A stretch of DNA of 64,000 nt from Campylobacter ureolyticus (GCF_013372225.1 NZ_CP053832.1:1364001-1428000), one strand, 5' to 3'. Shown: positions 17,984 to 27,991, counted from the first letter of the stretch. Notes: generated by a model not told the origin, from the letters alone. A program made the numbers and translations.

Positions 17984-19264
17984 TTATTTTTTCAAATTTG
18001 ACATTACTTTTTTGGCTGCATTTAAAGCAAAGTCAATATCTTCCTCACCCATTGCATTACATATAAATCCAGTTTCAAACTGAGATGGCGCTAAAAATAC
18101 ACCCTCATTTATCATGCCAGTATGGAATTTAGCAAATAGTTTTAAATCAGATGTTAAAGCATCAGCATAATTTTCAACCTCTTTATCTGTAAAAAAGTAA
18201 CCAAACATACTTCCTCTAACACATGTTTGGATGCTAATGCCGTTTTCTTTTGCTATTTTTTTAAGTCCATCTGTAAATTTAATAGCTAACTTTTCAAGTT
18301 TTTCATATAAATTTAAAGTATTTGAAATTTTAGTTAAGCTTGCAATTCCAGCCGCCATAGCAACAGGATTACCACTTAAAGTTCCTGCTTGATAAACATC
18401 GCCTAAAGGACTTATCAAGCTCATAATTTCTTTTTTTGCGGCAAATGCAGCTGCGTTCATGCCACCACCAATTACTTTACCAAAAGTAACAATATCAGCC
18501 TTTACTCCATAAATTCCAAAACTACCAGTTTTACTTGCGCGGTATCCGCTCATTACCTCATCCAAGATCAAAACCATATTTCTTTCATCACAAATTTTAC
18601 GAAGAGCTTTTAAAAACTCAGGCTTACTTGGAACAAGTCCCATATTTCCAGCAATTGGTTCAATTATAATTGTTCCGATATTGTCATTTTTGTTTAGTAT
18701 CTCTTTTACGCTTTCTATGTTGTTATAAATTGCTACAAAAGTATTTTCTGCCACACTTTTAGGAACTCCTGCACTACTTGTTGCCCCAAAAGTAGCTGCC
18801 CCACTTCCAGCTTTTACCAATAAGCTATCACTATGTCCGTGATAGTTTCCTTCAAATTTGATAATTCCATCTTTTTTGCTATATCCTCTTGCAAGACGAA
18901 TCGCACTCATAGTTGCTTCTGTTCCACTACTTACAAATCTTATCATATCAAGATGAGGAAAATCTTTAAGAATTAAATTTGCAAGTTTTGTCTCCAAAGG
19001 ACTTGATGCTCCAAAGCTAAGTCCATTTTTAGCAGTTTGTATAACTGCTTTTTCTATTGTCTCATCACAATGTCCAAAAATCAAAGGTCCCCAACTTTGC
19101 ACAAAATCAAGATATTTTTTTCCCTCAATATCTTCAATATAAGCACCTTTTGCACTTTTTACAAAAAATGGATGGCTTCCAACATTGCCAAATGCCCTAA
19201 CAGGCGAATCAACGCCCCCTGGAATTACTTTTTTTGCCTCTTTAAAAGCTTGTAAATTTGTCAT
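17984..19264 (-). CDS. hemL: Glutamate-1-semialdehyde 2,1-aminomutase
   Basis: A 426-residue class III PLP enzyme that converts glutamate-1-semialdehyde to 5-aminolevulinate, the C5 entry to haem. It begins NLQAFKEAKKVIPGGVDSPVRAF as in other HemL proteins. It retains VSSGTEATMSAIRLAR for phosphate binding and ILDEVMSGYRASK. The PLP-binding lysine is in TFGKVIGGGMNA, Lys263 from this start. Two consecutive ATGs are present; the second (19264) is better placed, 5 nt after AAGGAG. Length is normal. Confidence 0.95.
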   Translation of the reverse strand: MTNLQAFKEAKKVIPGGVDSPVRAFGNVGSHPFFVKSAKGAYIEDIEGKKYLDFVQSWGPLIFGHCDETIEKAVIQTAKNGLSFGASSPLETKLANLILKDFPHLDMIRFVSSGTEATMSAIRLARGYSKKDGIIKFEGNYHGHSDSLLVKAGSGAATFGATSSAGVPKSVAENTFVAIYNNIESVKEILNKNDNIGTIIIEPIAGNMGLVPSKPEFLKALRKICDERNMVLILDEVMSGYRASKTGSFGIYGVKADIVTFGKVIGGGMNAAAFAAKKEIMSLISPLGDVYQAGTLSGNPVAMAAGIASLTKISNTLNLYEKLEKLAIKFTDGLKKIAKENGISIQTCVRGSMFGYFFTDKEVENYADALTSDLKLFAKFHTGMINEGVFLAPSQFETGFICNAMGEEDIDFALNAAKKVMSNLKK

Positions 19265-19295
19265 CATCTCTCCTTATTTTTGGTTTATTATATCT

Positions 19296-21002
19296 TTATT
19301 TTTTAACTTTTGTTTTTATAAAATCGCTTTGCAATTCAAACTTATCATCAAATTTAGTTTTAATATACCAATATTTACCAAGAGTTGAAATGGCTTCAAT
19401 ATTATATAAAACTATGGAATCATTTTTGTATTTGGCATAAGTTAAGCAGCTTTTGTAGTTAAAACTCGCTTTTATATTTTGAGTCGTGTTATTTTCTTTT
19501 GTATTATTTTTTTTCTCTATAAAGGTCAAATTTCCATCTTTAAAAGTAAATTTTTTATTATCTGTATTAATAGTCTTATTGTTATCATCTACAAAAGTTA
19601 AGCAATCTTTATCTTTTAAATTTCTGCTTTCGCTTCCATTATCTGTTTTATAGGTCAAATTGCTATTAATATAAGAAATAATCTCAACTTCCTTATCACA
19701 ATTAAATTTACAAATCATATCATCAGGTAAAAATTCATCTGCTTTTTTATCTAAAACTATGTATTTATATTCAACGCCACTTATATTTAGGGTTTTGTAG
19801 ATATAATCTGAAAACAATACAGGAACACTAAACATCATAAGTGTTGTTGAGAAACACACTAGATAAAGATACTCTTTCTTGTTTATTTTATTATCAATAC
19901 GTAATTTCCACAATAAGACTATCGATACAAACATAAAAAGTATAAAAGATACTTTAAAAAGACTATTTGTAATGAAAAGCGCATAAATAGCCATAGAGGC
20001 ATAAATAACAAGAAGAAGTATGTAAAAAACTATTTGAAACTTTTGACTCTTTATAATTTTAGACAATAAAAAATTAAATAATAAAAATACAATGAAAATA
20101 ATCAATAAAGTAAAAAATGGAATAAAAAATTCTTGTCTAATTTCAAACAGATATTTTTCGAAAAAATTAAATAACCAAGTAAGCAATTTATAAATCTTAA
20201 TTGAAAATATTTGTAAAACCAACAATATAGATAAAGATGCAGCTATATAAGATGTTAAATTTACAAATAAAGACTTTGAAAATATTTTTAAAAATTTATT
20301 ATCAAAACTTTTTTTTCTTCTATCATCTGTATAAACAATAGAAACCACATAAACAACTAAAAATATTAAACAAGGAATTAATAAAAAAATTCCAGATGTT
20401 TGTATTATTTGATATAGAAGCTCGCTTTGAGATATAGCTGGAATATAACCTTGAAAAAAGAAAAATAAAATATATATAACAAATCCAAAAGAAAAAAATA
20501 AAAATGTCGAAATCCACTGATGAGCTCTTATAAAATTAAAAATATCAAAAAAAGCTTCTTTCTTGACTTTTACTGACTTTTTATAGATATATTTTTCAAA
20601 ATACTCGTTTTTTGATAAATACCGCTTTATATTTTCTAAAATTCTATTTTTTATCTTATTGTTTTTCTCTATTTCAAGTAAAGCACAGGTATCATATTTA
20701 TTAAAATCTTTGAGCTCTTTGTCTTTGTTATTTTTACTATTAAAATCTTGATTTATTTCACTTTTAAAAATTTCTATTTGATTATAAATTTCATCATCTA
20801 ATTTTTCAAAACTTAAAACTAAATTTTTACAATTTTGATAATCTAAACTATTTAAAATTTTTACCTTTTGATTAAGTAAGTTTATAAGAATATTTGAATT
20901 TGAAGCAGGTTCGTTGAAATTTAAAAAATATTGCTCTATAAATTTTATAAAATTCTCACATTCTTCTACTTCTTTATGCTTATTATATAAAATTTCTTCC
21001 AT
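19296..21002 (-). CDS. Orphan membrane protein with soluble N- and C-terminal parts
   Basis: I do not recognise this 568-residue protein. Residues 1 to about 165 are charged, helical and probably cytosolic, with a basic patch just before the membrane. About seven hydrophobic helices follow (roughly residues 170-400). A Lys/Asp/Asn-rich hydrophilic tail of about 160 residues contains four cysteines in the pattern MICKFNCDKE and KDCLTF...KSCLTY. That tail could be an extracytoplasmic beta-type domain. It lies between hemL and the cytochrome c gene, which are adjacent in C. jejuni in my memory, so it looks like an insertion. It starts 9 nt after the cytochrome stop. Confidence 0.7.
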   Translation of the reverse strand: MEEILYNKHKEVEECENFIKFIEQYFLNFNEPASNSNILINLLNQKVKILNSLDYQNCKNLVLSFEKLDDEIYNQIEIFKSEINQDFNSKNNKDKELKDFNKYDTCALLEIEKNNKIKNRILENIKRYLSKNEYFEKYIYKKSVKVKKEAFFDIFNFIRAHQWISTFLFFSFGFVIYILFFFFQGYIPAISQSELLYQIIQTSGIFLLIPCLIFLVVYVVSIVYTDDRRKKSFDNKFLKIFSKSLFVNLTSYIAASLSILLVLQIFSIKIYKLLTWLFNFFEKYLFEIRQEFFIPFFTLLIIFIVFLLFNFLLSKIIKSQKFQIVFYILLLVIYASMAIYALFITNSLFKVSFILFMFVSIVLLWKLRIDNKINKKEYLYLVCFSTTLMMFSVPVLFSDYIYKTLNISGVEYKYIVLDKKADEFLPDDMICKFNCDKEVEIISYINSNLTYKTDNGSESRNLKDKDCLTFVDDNNKTINTDNKKFTFKDGNLTFIEKKNNTKENNTTQNIKASFNYKSCLTYAKYKNDSIVLYNIEAISTLGKYWYIKTKFDDKFELQSDFIKTKVKK

Positions 21003-21011
21003 TTAATTGCT

Positions 21012-21362
21012 CTATTTTTGACTTTGTTTTAAATATTTATAAATCACAATTATCTCATCTTTTGTTAAAAAATACGATGGCATAACACTTCTTTTTTTAC
21101 TTGTTATACCATCGGCTAACTCTTGAGGGGAGAGATTATTTATCCTTGGTGCAGTTAGGTTAAAATCTACTTTTTGCTCACTTGTTTTATTAAGTTCTTT
21201 ATAGCTTGCTATAACTAGCCCCTCGCCTTTTAATCCGTGGCATTTATGACATCCAATTCCACGTGGATTTTTATAAAGCATCTTTCCATACTCCATATCA
21301 GTTATAAAGCTTTCTGCATGTATAAAATTTATAATAAAAAGTAAAATAATAAGTTTTTTCAA
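21012..21362 (-). CDS. Small monohaem c-type cytochrome
   Basis: A 116-residue exported protein with a signal peptide (about residues 1-16, ending IHA) and one covalent haem motif CHKCH (CxxCH) in GIGCHKCHGLKGEG. A downstream methionine in KRSVMPSYFLTKDEI is the likely sixth ligand, as in class I cytochromes c of the Cytochrome_CBB3 type. It should be a periplasmic electron carrier. It heads the leftward run cytochrome / orphan membrane protein / hemL / atpZ-like and is divergent from folD. Confidence 0.88.
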   Translation of the reverse strand: MKKLIILLFIINFIHAESFITDMEYGKMLYKNPRGIGCHKCHGLKGEGLVIASYKELNKTSEQKVDFNLTAPRINNLSPQELADGITSKKRSVMPSYFLTKDEIIVIYKYLKQSQK

Positions 21363-21482
21363 TATCCGCCTTTGGCAAATTTAAAATTTCTAATATGATA
21401 CAATTTATAGCTTTAAATTTAGCTTTTTTATAACTAAATTTGGGTATTATGTAGTTTTAAATTTAAATTTAAAAGGTGAAAG

Positions 21483-22337
21483 ATGACTTTAATAGATGGA
21501 AAAAGTATAAGCAAAAAAGTAAAAGATGAAGTAAAAATACAAACTTCAAATTTAAAAGAAAAAGGCATTATCCCAACTCTTGCTGTTGTTTTAGTGGGTG
21601 AAGACAAAGCTAGTCAAACATATGTAAGATCAAAAGAAAAAGCATGTGAACTTTGTGGTATAAAATCTCTTGCTTTTAAACTTAGCCAAAACACAACTCA
21701 AGAAGAGCTTTTAAAGCTTATAAAAAAACTAAACTCAGATAAAGAAGTTGATGGTATCTTAGTTCAACTTCCACTTCCAAAACACATAAATACGAATGAT
21801 ATATTAAAAGAAATTGATCCAGATAAAGATGTCGATGGATTTCACGCGATAAATGTTGGTAAATTAGTAAGTGGGTTGGATGGTTTTGTGCCTTGTACTC
21901 CACTTGGAGTTATGAGACTTTTTAAAGAGTATGATATTGATCTAAATGGCAAAAATGCAGTAGTTATTGGAAGAAGTAATATCGTTGGAAAACCTATGGC
22001 AAATTTGCTTTTAAACGCCAATGCTACTGTTACTATAACTCACAGCAAAACTAAAAATTTAGAGAATTTTACTAAAAATGCTGATATTATCGTTGCAGCG
22101 ATTGGAAAGCCAAAATTTTTAAAAGCTGATATGGTAAAAGATGGTGCTATAATAATCGATGTAGGTATAAATAGACTTGATGATGGCTCTTTGGTAGGAG
22201 ATGTTGATTTTGAAGAAGTAAAAGAAAAATGCTCATTTATAACACCAGTACCAGGCGGGGTAGGACCTATGACAATAGCAATGCTTTTAAATAACACTTT
22301 AATTTCAGCCAAAAAAAGAAAAAGCAAGAAAAACTAG
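21483..22337 (+). CDS. folD: Bifunctional methylenetetrahydrofolate dehydrogenase/cyclohydrolase
   Basis: A 284-residue FolD that interconverts 5,10-methylene-THF, methenyl-THF and 10-formyl-THF. Signatures: the first FolD box [18 protein letters not shown] with the catalytic Tyr-x-x-x-Lys (YVRSK), [11 protein letters not shown], the NADP-binding [16 protein letters not shown], and the C-terminal [15 protein letters not shown]. It starts the rightward run folD-lepB-rpiB-apt-dedA, with AAAGGTGAAAG just before the ATG. A TATTAT at 21445-21450 may be the -10. Confidence 0.96.
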   Translation: MTLIDGKSISKKVKDEVKIQTSNLKEKGIIPTLAVVLVGEDKASQTYVRSKEKACELCGIKSLAFKLSQNTTQEELLKLIKKLNSDKEVDGILVQLPLPKHINTNDILKEIDPDKDVDGFHAINVGKLVSGLDGFVPCTPLGVMRLFKEYDIDLNGKNAVVIGRSNIVGKPMANLLLNANATVTITHSKTKNLENFTKNADIIVAAIGKPKFLKADMVKDGAIIIDVGINRLDDGSLVGDVDFEEVKEKCSFITPVPGGVGPMTIAMLLNNTLISAKKRKSKKN

Positions 22338-22347
22338 AAAGATTAAA

Positions 22348-23184
22348 ATGAAAAAAACTTTAAGTAGAATTTATAATTTTTCAGGAAGCTGGACTGGAAC
22401 TATTGTAATAGTTTTATTTGTGATATTTTTCTTTGCTCAGGCTTTCGTAATCCCTAGTGGCTCTATGAAAAACTCACTTTTAATTGGTGATTTTTTATTT
22501 GTTAAGAAATTTAGCTATGGCATACCAACTCCTCATATTCCATGGGTTGAAGTGCCTGTTTTGCCAGATTTAAATAAAGATGGGCACTTTATAAAAGGCA
22601 AAAAACCACAAAGAGGAGATATTGTTGTATTTCGCTATCCGTTAAATAAAAAAATACATTTTGTAAAAAGAAATTTTGCAGTTGGTGGTGATGAAGTTAT
22701 TTTTACTATAAAAAATTTATATCTAAGACCACATGAGGGCGATAGTTTTATAGATAAAAATTACGATAAAAATGATATTGTTATTTTAAATGGTAAAAAA
22801 TTTGTAAAAGAGCCTTATAAAAATAAAGGCATTCACTACGATGAAAAAGTAAATTTACTAAGCCTTACTTTAAAACACCTTGCAAATGGTAGTTTCGCTA
22901 TGCAGCCAGCCATAGTTGACGGGCTTGGAAAACTTGATAATGGACTTAATTTTAATGCATATTATATAAAAGTGCCTGAAAATGAATTTTTTATGATAGG
23001 AGATAACAGGGATCACTCAGATGATAGTCGTTTTTGGGGAACGGTGCCATATAAATTTATAGTTGGAAAGCCTTGGTTTGTATATTTTAGCTGGGATAAA
23101 GATAAAAAAATTCGTTGGGAAAGGATAGGAAGATCAGTAAATACTCTTGAAAATAAAGAAGAGTTTATCTACGATCAACCATAA
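22348..23184 (+). CDS. lepB: Signal peptidase I
   Basis: A 278-residue leader peptidase that removes Sec/Tat signal peptides on the outer face of the inner membrane. There is one clear N-terminal membrane helix (about residues 17-36). The nucleophile Ser39 is in PSGSM and the general-base lysine in HFVKR is Lys107 by my count. Box E appears as GDNRDHSDDSRFWG. Length is typical for epsilonproteobacteria. It follows folD by 10 nt and precedes rpiB by 12 nt. Confidence 0.95.
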   Translation: MKKTLSRIYNFSGSWTGTIVIVLFVIFFFAQAFVIPSGSMKNSLLIGDFLFVKKFSYGIPTPHIPWVEVPVLPDLNKDGHFIKGKKPQRGDIVVFRYPLNKKIHFVKRNFAVGGDEVIFTIKNLYLRPHEGDSFIDKNYDKNDIVILNGKKFVKEPYKNKGIHYDEKVNLLSLTLKHLANGSFAMQPAIVDGLGKLDNGLNFNAYYIKVPENEFFMIGDNRDHSDDSRFWGTVPYKFIVGKPWFVYFSWDKDKKIRWERIGRSVNTLENKEEFIYDQP

Positions 23185-23196
23185 AAGGAAAATTTT

Positions 23197-23631
23197 ATGA
23201 ATATAAGTGAAATTTTTATAGCAGGAGATCACTCAAGCTTAGAACTAAAAAGTAGCTGCAAGGAGTTTTTAGAAAACTTAGGATACAAAGTTACAGATCT
23301 TGGGACAAATTCAGATGAAAGTGTGGATTATCCAGACTTTGCATATATTCTAACGCAAAAATTAAAAAGCGTTAAAAATAGCTATGGAGTGCTTATTTGC
23401 GGAACTGGAATAGGCATAAGTATAGCTGCAAACAGAGATAAATTTATTCGCTGTGCATTGTGCCATGATGAATTTACTGCTAAAATGGCAAGAGAACACA
23501 ACGATGCAAATGTGCTTGCTTTTGGAGCAAGGATTTTAGACTGCAAAATGGCTAAAAAATTATGCGAAATATTTTTTAGCACAGAATTTGCAGGTGGTAG
23601 ACATGAGCGAAGAGTTAAGAAACTTTCTTAA
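23197..23631 (+). CDS. rpiB: Ribose-5-phosphate isomerase B
   Basis: A 144-residue RpiB/LacA/LacB-type isomerase that interconverts ribose-5-P and ribulose-5-P. It has the N-terminal GDHSSLELK, the active-site cysteine in LICGTGIGISIAANR, and the terminal GGRHERRVKKL. Length is normal. An AAGGA ribosome binding site lies 6-7 nt before the ATG. It is part of the folD-dedA run, 9 nt ahead of apt. Confidence 0.94.
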   Translation: MNISEIFIAGDHSSLELKSSCKEFLENLGYKVTDLGTNSDESVDYPDFAYILTQKLKSVKNSYGVLICGTGIGISIAANRDKFIRCALCHDEFTAKMAREHNDANVLAFGARILDCKMAKKLCEIFFSTEFAGGRHERRVKKLS

Positions 23632-23640
23632 AGGACTAAA

Positions 23641-24195
23641 ATGCAAAATGTTTTAACTAATGATGAAAAAAAATATCTTTTAAACTCAATTAGAGCCATA
23701 AAAGACTTCCCAAAACCAGGTGTTATTTTTAGAGATATTACAACCCTTTTAAACAACAAAGAAGCATTTAATTTTTTAATGGATCATTTAGAAAATAGAT
23801 ATAAAAGTTATGATTTAGATTTTATATCTGGTATTGAAAGTCGTGGATTTATCTTTGGAGCAGCACTTTCAGCAAGATTAAGAGTTCCTTTTGTTCCAAT
23901 TAGAAAACCACATAAACTTCCATATATTACGCTTTCGCAAAAATACAGTCTTGAATACGGTGTTGATGAAGTAGAAATTCACATTGATGCTTTTTTAAAT
24001 AAAAATGATGCAAAAGTTCTTTTAATAGATGATTTAATAGCAACTGGAGGAACTGCAAAAGCTTCAGTTGAGCTTATTAACCAAACAAAAGCGAAGTGCG
24101 TTGAAGCCTGTTTTTTAATAAATTTAAAAAGCGAATTTAAAGGAAGTGAAATTTTAAAAAATATGACGAAAGTTTATTCTATTTTAGAGATTTAA
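23641..24195 (+). CDS. apt: Adenine phosphoribosyltransferase
   Basis: A 184-residue purine-salvage enzyme making AMP from adenine and PRPP. It starts with the family's [18 protein letters not shown] block and has [17 protein letters not shown]. The PRPP-binding loop reads [16 protein letters not shown]. Its stop codon is immediately followed by the dedA ATG, so the two are coupled. Confidence 0.95.
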   Translation: MQNVLTNDEKKYLLNSIRAIKDFPKPGVIFRDITTLLNNKEAFNFLMDHLENRYKSYDLDFISGIESRGFIFGAALSARLRVPFVPIRKPHKLPYITLSQKYSLEYGVDEVEIHIDAFLNKNDAKVLLIDDLIATGGTAKASVELINQTKAKCVEACFLINLKSEFKGSEILKNMTKVYSILEI

Positions 24196-24783
24196 ATGGA
24201 AGAATTTTTAAAAGGTTTAATGCTTGAATATCAAGAATACGCATATATTGTTTTATTTGTATGGTGTTTGATAGAGGGCGAAATTGGTCTTATTTTAGCA
24301 GGAGTTATGGCTCATTCAGGATATATTAATCTTCCTATTTCCATAGTAGTTGCGGGAGTTGGAGCATTTTGTGGGGATCAATTCTACTTTTTTATAGGTA
24401 GATATAATAAAAAATTTATAACCAACAAACTAAGCTCTCAAAAGCGTAAATTTGCAATCGCACATTTACTTTTACAAAAGTATGATTGGTGGATTATATT
24501 TTTTCAGCGTTATATTTATGGTTTTCGTGCAATCATACCAATGAGTATTGGCATAACTAGATATGACCAAAAAAAATTTGCATTTATAAATTTAATAAGC
24601 AGTTTTTCATGGGCTTTTTTTACTATAATTTTAGCATGGTATTTTGGTGATGAAATTTGGCATTTTGTAAATTTCATAGAAAAACATTGGTATGTAGCAC
24701 TACCTATAATAGTGTTATTTTTTGGCTTACTATTTTATGGCTTTAAGCAAATGGAAAAAGGCTTTTTAAAAAAGAAAAAATAG
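24196..24783 (+). CDS. DedA-family inner-membrane protein
   Basis: A 195-residue DedA/SNARE-associated-fold membrane protein. Family landmarks are EGEIGLILAGVMAHSG, GDQFYFFIGRYN near the first third and FFQRYIYGFRAIIPMSIGI (the conserved F/Y-x-R-x-x-P-G-like block, here with IPMS). DedA proteins affect lipid-carrier recycling and envelope homeostasis, but the specific substrate is unknown here. It begins directly after the apt stop with no gap. Confidence 0.87.
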   Translation: MEEFLKGLMLEYQEYAYIVLFVWCLIEGEIGLILAGVMAHSGYINLPISIVVAGVGAFCGDQFYFFIGRYNKKFITNKLSSQKRKFAIAHLLLQKYDWWIIFFQRYIYGFRAIIPMSIGITRYDQKKFAFINLISSFSWAFFTIILAWYFGDEIWHFVNFIEKHWYVALPIIVLFFGLLFYGFKQMEKGFLKKKK

Positions 24784-24807
24784 ATAAAAAACAATGAAAG
24801 GATAAAA

Positions 24808-26265
24808 ATGAAAATAGAGTTTTTAAACAAACCTTTAGCTGAAATTTCAGCTGATTTTGAGGCAATTTTAGTTGTTAATAAAGATTTAAATCACAAATTT
24901 GTAAAAGACAAAGATAAATTTGAATTTTTTAACTATAAAGGGGATAAAGTTTTAGTTTTGCCTGAGAAAAAAAGAATTTATGTTGGTATTAAAGAGCTTG
25001 ATTATGACAAAATCCGCGTTTGCATGAGTCAAATTTATAACTCTTTAAAAACTTATAATATAAAAAGTGTAAAACTTAACTCATATCTTTGTAAATGTAC
25101 TAAAAAAACTTTTCAAGCTATGGCTGAGGGCTTTATCTTAGGAAGTTATGAATTTACAAAATACAAAAGTGAAAAAACTAAGTATTTATTAAATCAAATT
25201 TATATCTCATCAGAGGAATTTGCAGATAAAGAAGTAGATGAAACAAAGGCAAATTTAGGACTTAAAAATGGTGATATCATAGCAAGGGCTACAAATTACG
25301 CAAAAAATGGTGTAAATGAAATACCTGAAATTTACACACCTGTAAAAATGGCCGATGAAGCACAAATTCTTTCAGCAAGATATGATAGAGTTGATTGCAA
25401 GGTTTATGATAAATCATTTTTAAAAGAGCAAAATATGAACGCATTTTTAGCAGTTAATAGATCAAGTGCGAACGAACCTAGGCTAATTCATCTAACATAT
25501 ACTCCAAAAGTTAAATCCCTAAAAAGAGTTATTTTTGTAGGAAAAGGTTTAACTTATGATAGTGGTGGACTTAGCTTAAAACCAAGTGATTATATGCTTA
25601 CAATGAAAAGCGATAAAAGTGGAGCGTTAGCTGCTATGGGTATTATAAAAGGAGCTGCTGAACTTGAACTTCCTTTTGAAATTCATGCAATAATTGGTGC
25701 AACTGAGAATATGATAGGAGGAAACTCATATAAGCCTGATGATGTACTTATCTCAAGAAGTAAAAAAACTATTGAAGTAAGAAATACTGATGCTGAGGGA
25801 AGACTAGTTTTGGCTGATTGTCTTAGCTACGCACAAGATTTTAAACCAGATATTTTAATTGATATGGCAACTTTAACAGGGGCTTGCGTTGTAGGACTTG
25901 GGGAGTTTACAACAGGACTTTTAGGAAACAATGAAGAGTTTAAAAAAGAGTATAAGGAAATTACAAAAGATAGCGGTGAGCTAATGACAATTTTGGAATT
26001 TAATGATTATTTAAGAGAGCTTATTAAAAGCAATATCGCTGATGTTAGCAACACCTCAAGCAGTAGATATGGCGGAACTACAACAGCAGGACTTTTCCTT
26101 GATACGTTTATAAAAGATGAATTTAAAGATAAATGGATTCATCTTGATATTGCAGGACCAGCTTATCTAGAAAAAGCTTGGGGATATAACTCTTTTGGTG
26201 CAACAGGAGCAGGCGTAAGAGCAAATTTATATTATTTATTAGAACTTGCAAAGGAAGCTAAATGA
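24808..26265 (+). CDS. pepA: Cytosol (leucyl) aminopeptidase
   Basis: A 485-residue M17 aminopeptidase with two metal ions. The N-terminal domain is the usual variable part. The C-terminal catalytic domain has VGKGLTYDSGGLSLKP, MKSDKSGAL and the family signature NTDAEGRLVLADCL near residue 326. Length is normal. It follows dedA by 24 nt with AAAGGAT before the ATG, and its last codons overlap ychF by 4 bp (ATGA). Confidence 0.95.
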   Translation: MKIEFLNKPLAEISADFEAILVVNKDLNHKFVKDKDKFEFFNYKGDKVLVLPEKKRIYVGIKELDYDKIRVCMSQIYNSLKTYNIKSVKLNSYLCKCTKKTFQAMAEGFILGSYEFTKYKSEKTKYLLNQIYISSEEFADKEVDETKANLGLKNGDIIARATNYAKNGVNEIPEIYTPVKMADEAQILSARYDRVDCKVYDKSFLKEQNMNAFLAVNRSSANEPRLIHLTYTPKVKSLKRVIFVGKGLTYDSGGLSLKPSDYMLTMKSDKSGALAAMGIIKGAAELELPFEIHAIIGATENMIGGNSYKPDDVLISRSKKTIEVRNTDAEGRLVLADCLSYAQDFKPDILIDMATLTGACVVGLGEFTTGLLGNNEEFKKEYKEITKDSGELMTILEFNDYLRELIKSNIADVSNTSSSRYGGTTTAGLFLDTFIKDEFKDKWIHLDIAGPAYLEKAWGYNSFGATGAGVRANLYYLLELAKEAK

Positions 26266-27365
26266 GTTTATCAGTTGGTATCGTAGGACTTCCAAATGTT
26301 GGCAAATCAACAACTTTTAACGCCTTAACAAAAGCACAAAATGCAGCAGCTCAAAACTATCCATTTTGCACAATAGAGCCAAATAAAGCAATTGTTCCAG
26401 TGCCAGATGTAAGACTTGATGCACTTGCTAAGATAGTAAAACCTAATAAAATTCAACACTCAACAATAGAGTTTGTAGATATAGCAGGACTTGTAAAAGG
26501 CGCTAGTAAAGGCGAAGGGCTTGGAAATAAATTTCTAGCTAATATTAGAGAAACTGAGCTTATTTTACATATTGTAAGATGCTTTGATGATGAAAATATT
26601 ACACATGTTGAAGGTAGCATTGATCCAGTTCGTGATATACAAATTATAGAAATGGAACTTATCTTAGCCGATATAGAACAATTAAATAAAAAAATCGAAA
26701 GATTAGGCAAAGAGGTAAAAGCTGGGAAAAAAGGAGCAAAAGAGCTTTTAGATATGGCAAATTTACTACTTGAACATCTAAATGATGGAAAAACTGCAAG
26801 AAGTTTTAATGAGTTTGAAAGCGAGACTTTTATGGAGCTTAATAAAGAGCTTAGACTTTTATCGGCAAAAGATGTAATATATGCAGCAAATGTAGATGAA
26901 GAGTCAATACAAAATGATAATGAGTATGTTAAAACATTAAAAGAATATGCACAAAAAAACAACTCAGAAGTTATGAAACTATGCTCAAAAATAGAAGAAG
27001 AGTTAATTGGGCTTGATGATTTAGAAGCAAAAGAGATGCTAGAAAGTCTTGGAGCAGAAGAAAGCGGACTTGATGCGATAATAAGACGTTCTTTTGCAAA
27101 ACTTAACCTAATAAGCTATTTCACAGCAGGAGTTGTGGAAGTTAGAGCTTGGACAATCACAAATGGTTGGAAAGCTCCAAAAGCTGCAAGTGTGATACAC
27201 AATGACTTTGAAAAAGGCTTTATAAGAGCTGAAGTTATAAGCTATGATGATTTTATAGAATGTGGTGGTGAAAATGGAGCTAAAGAAGCCGGTAAAATGC
27301 GACTTGAAGGCAAAGATTATATCGTTCAAGATGGCGATGTAATGCACTTTAGGTTTAATGTTTAA
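26262..27365 (+). CDS. ychF: Ribosome-binding ATPase YchF
   Basis: A 367-residue Obg-family P-loop protein that prefers ATP. G1 is GLPNVGKST, then CTIEPNKA (switch region) and VDIAGLVKGASKGEGLGNKFL (G3). A coiled-coil hairpin follows at about 135-200, and the C-terminal TGS domain ends with DYIVQDGDVMHFRFNV, as in all YchF proteins. It is involved in translation control and oxidative-stress response in other bacteria. It is the last gene of the rightward run and is followed at once by a strong hairpin. Confidence 0.97.
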   Translation: MSLSVGIVGLPNVGKSTTFNALTKAQNAAAQNYPFCTIEPNKAIVPVPDVRLDALAKIVKPNKIQHSTIEFVDIAGLVKGASKGEGLGNKFLANIRETELILHIVRCFDDENITHVEGSIDPVRDIQIIEMELILADIEQLNKKIERLGKEVKAGKKGAKELLDMANLLLEHLNDGKTARSFNEFESETFMELNKELRLLSAKDVIYAANVDEESIQNDNEYVKTLKEYAQKNNSEVMKLCSKIEEELIGLDDLEAKEMLESLGAEESGLDAIIRRSFAKLNLISYFTAGVVEVRAWTITNGWKAPKAASVIHNDFEKGFIRAEVISYDDFIECGGENGAKEAGKMRLEGKDYIVQDGDVMHFRFNV

Positions 27366-27381
27366 AAAAATTTTAATTAAA

Positions 27382-27419
27382 TTTAAAGCCAAATTTATTA
27401 GCTTGAATTTGGCTTTAAA
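27382..27419. terminator. Bidirectional terminator after ychF
   Basis: A perfect 14-bp stem (TTTAAAGCCAAATT with its complement) around a 10-nt loop, flanked by A/T runs on both sides. It lies 16 nt beyond the ychF stop and overlaps the last codons of the convergent gene at 27398, so it can stop transcripts from either side. Confidence 0.75.
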
Positions 27420-27991
27420 GCTTTTAAAATAAGCCTTTCAACCATAATAATATCTTTAATCTTATAAGGAAAACAGACATAAAAAAAGCTAAAACTTTTA
27501 CTATTATCTTTAATTTTTAAGCCATATTTTATATTATTACCTCTATAGCTCATCTCAAGATTTTCAAAATTTATCTCTTTTTTATATGAAAATCCAAGCA
27601 AACTCCACTTTTTTATAACCTTATCTTTTCTAATCTCTACCAAACTATCACTTAAAACAAAAAATCCTAAATAAATGAACACCAAAGAAAAAAAGACCAT
27701 TAAATAAACTGCATTATCACTTACAAGCATTACATTTCCAACACAAAGTGGATTACTCTCATCAAAACAGTAAATTCTACTTTGGTGTTTGGTTGACCTA
27801 AAAATATTATCATCATCAAAAATCACACAAAGTCCCCAACTTGCTAAAAGCATAAAAAGACTTACCTTTGAAATAACACAAGGCCAAAATTCCCAATATC
27901 CTTTAAACTTTCTATTTGAGCCACTTTTAGTCAAAATAAAAACTGAAATTAAAAATAAAACCACACCTAAAAGTAGTAAGATATAATACAT
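27398..27991 (-). CDS. Orphan small membrane protein
   Basis: I do not recognise this 197-residue protein. Hydrophobic segments lie at about residues 2-20, 38-60 and 92-113. Between the second and third is a loop with two cysteines (IYCFDESNPLCVG) that would be extracytoplasmic. The last 80 residues are hydrophilic, and the pattern SDSLVEIRKDKVIKKWSLLGF resembles a PH-like beta domain seen in many small bacterial membrane proteins. It is transcribed towards ychF. Its start is 49 nt from the divergent gene at 28041, with back-to-back -10 elements between them. Confidence 0.65.
   Translation of the reverse strand: MYYILLLLGVVLFLISVFILTKSGSNRKFKGYWEFWPCVISKVSLFMLLASWGLCVIFDDDNIFRSTKHQSRIYCFDESNPLCVGNVMLVSDNAVYLMVFFSLVFIYLGFFVLSDSLVEIRKDKVIKKWSLLGFSYKKEINFENLEMSYRGNNIKYGLKIKDNSKSFSFFYVCFPYKIKDIIMVERLILKALKPNSS

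Noticed and set aside
26453-26962. 169-codon open frame antisense to ychF
   Set aside because: Ser/Phe/Leu-rich translation that mirrors the Lys/Glu-rich ychF strand; ychF is unmistakable, so this is a shadow.
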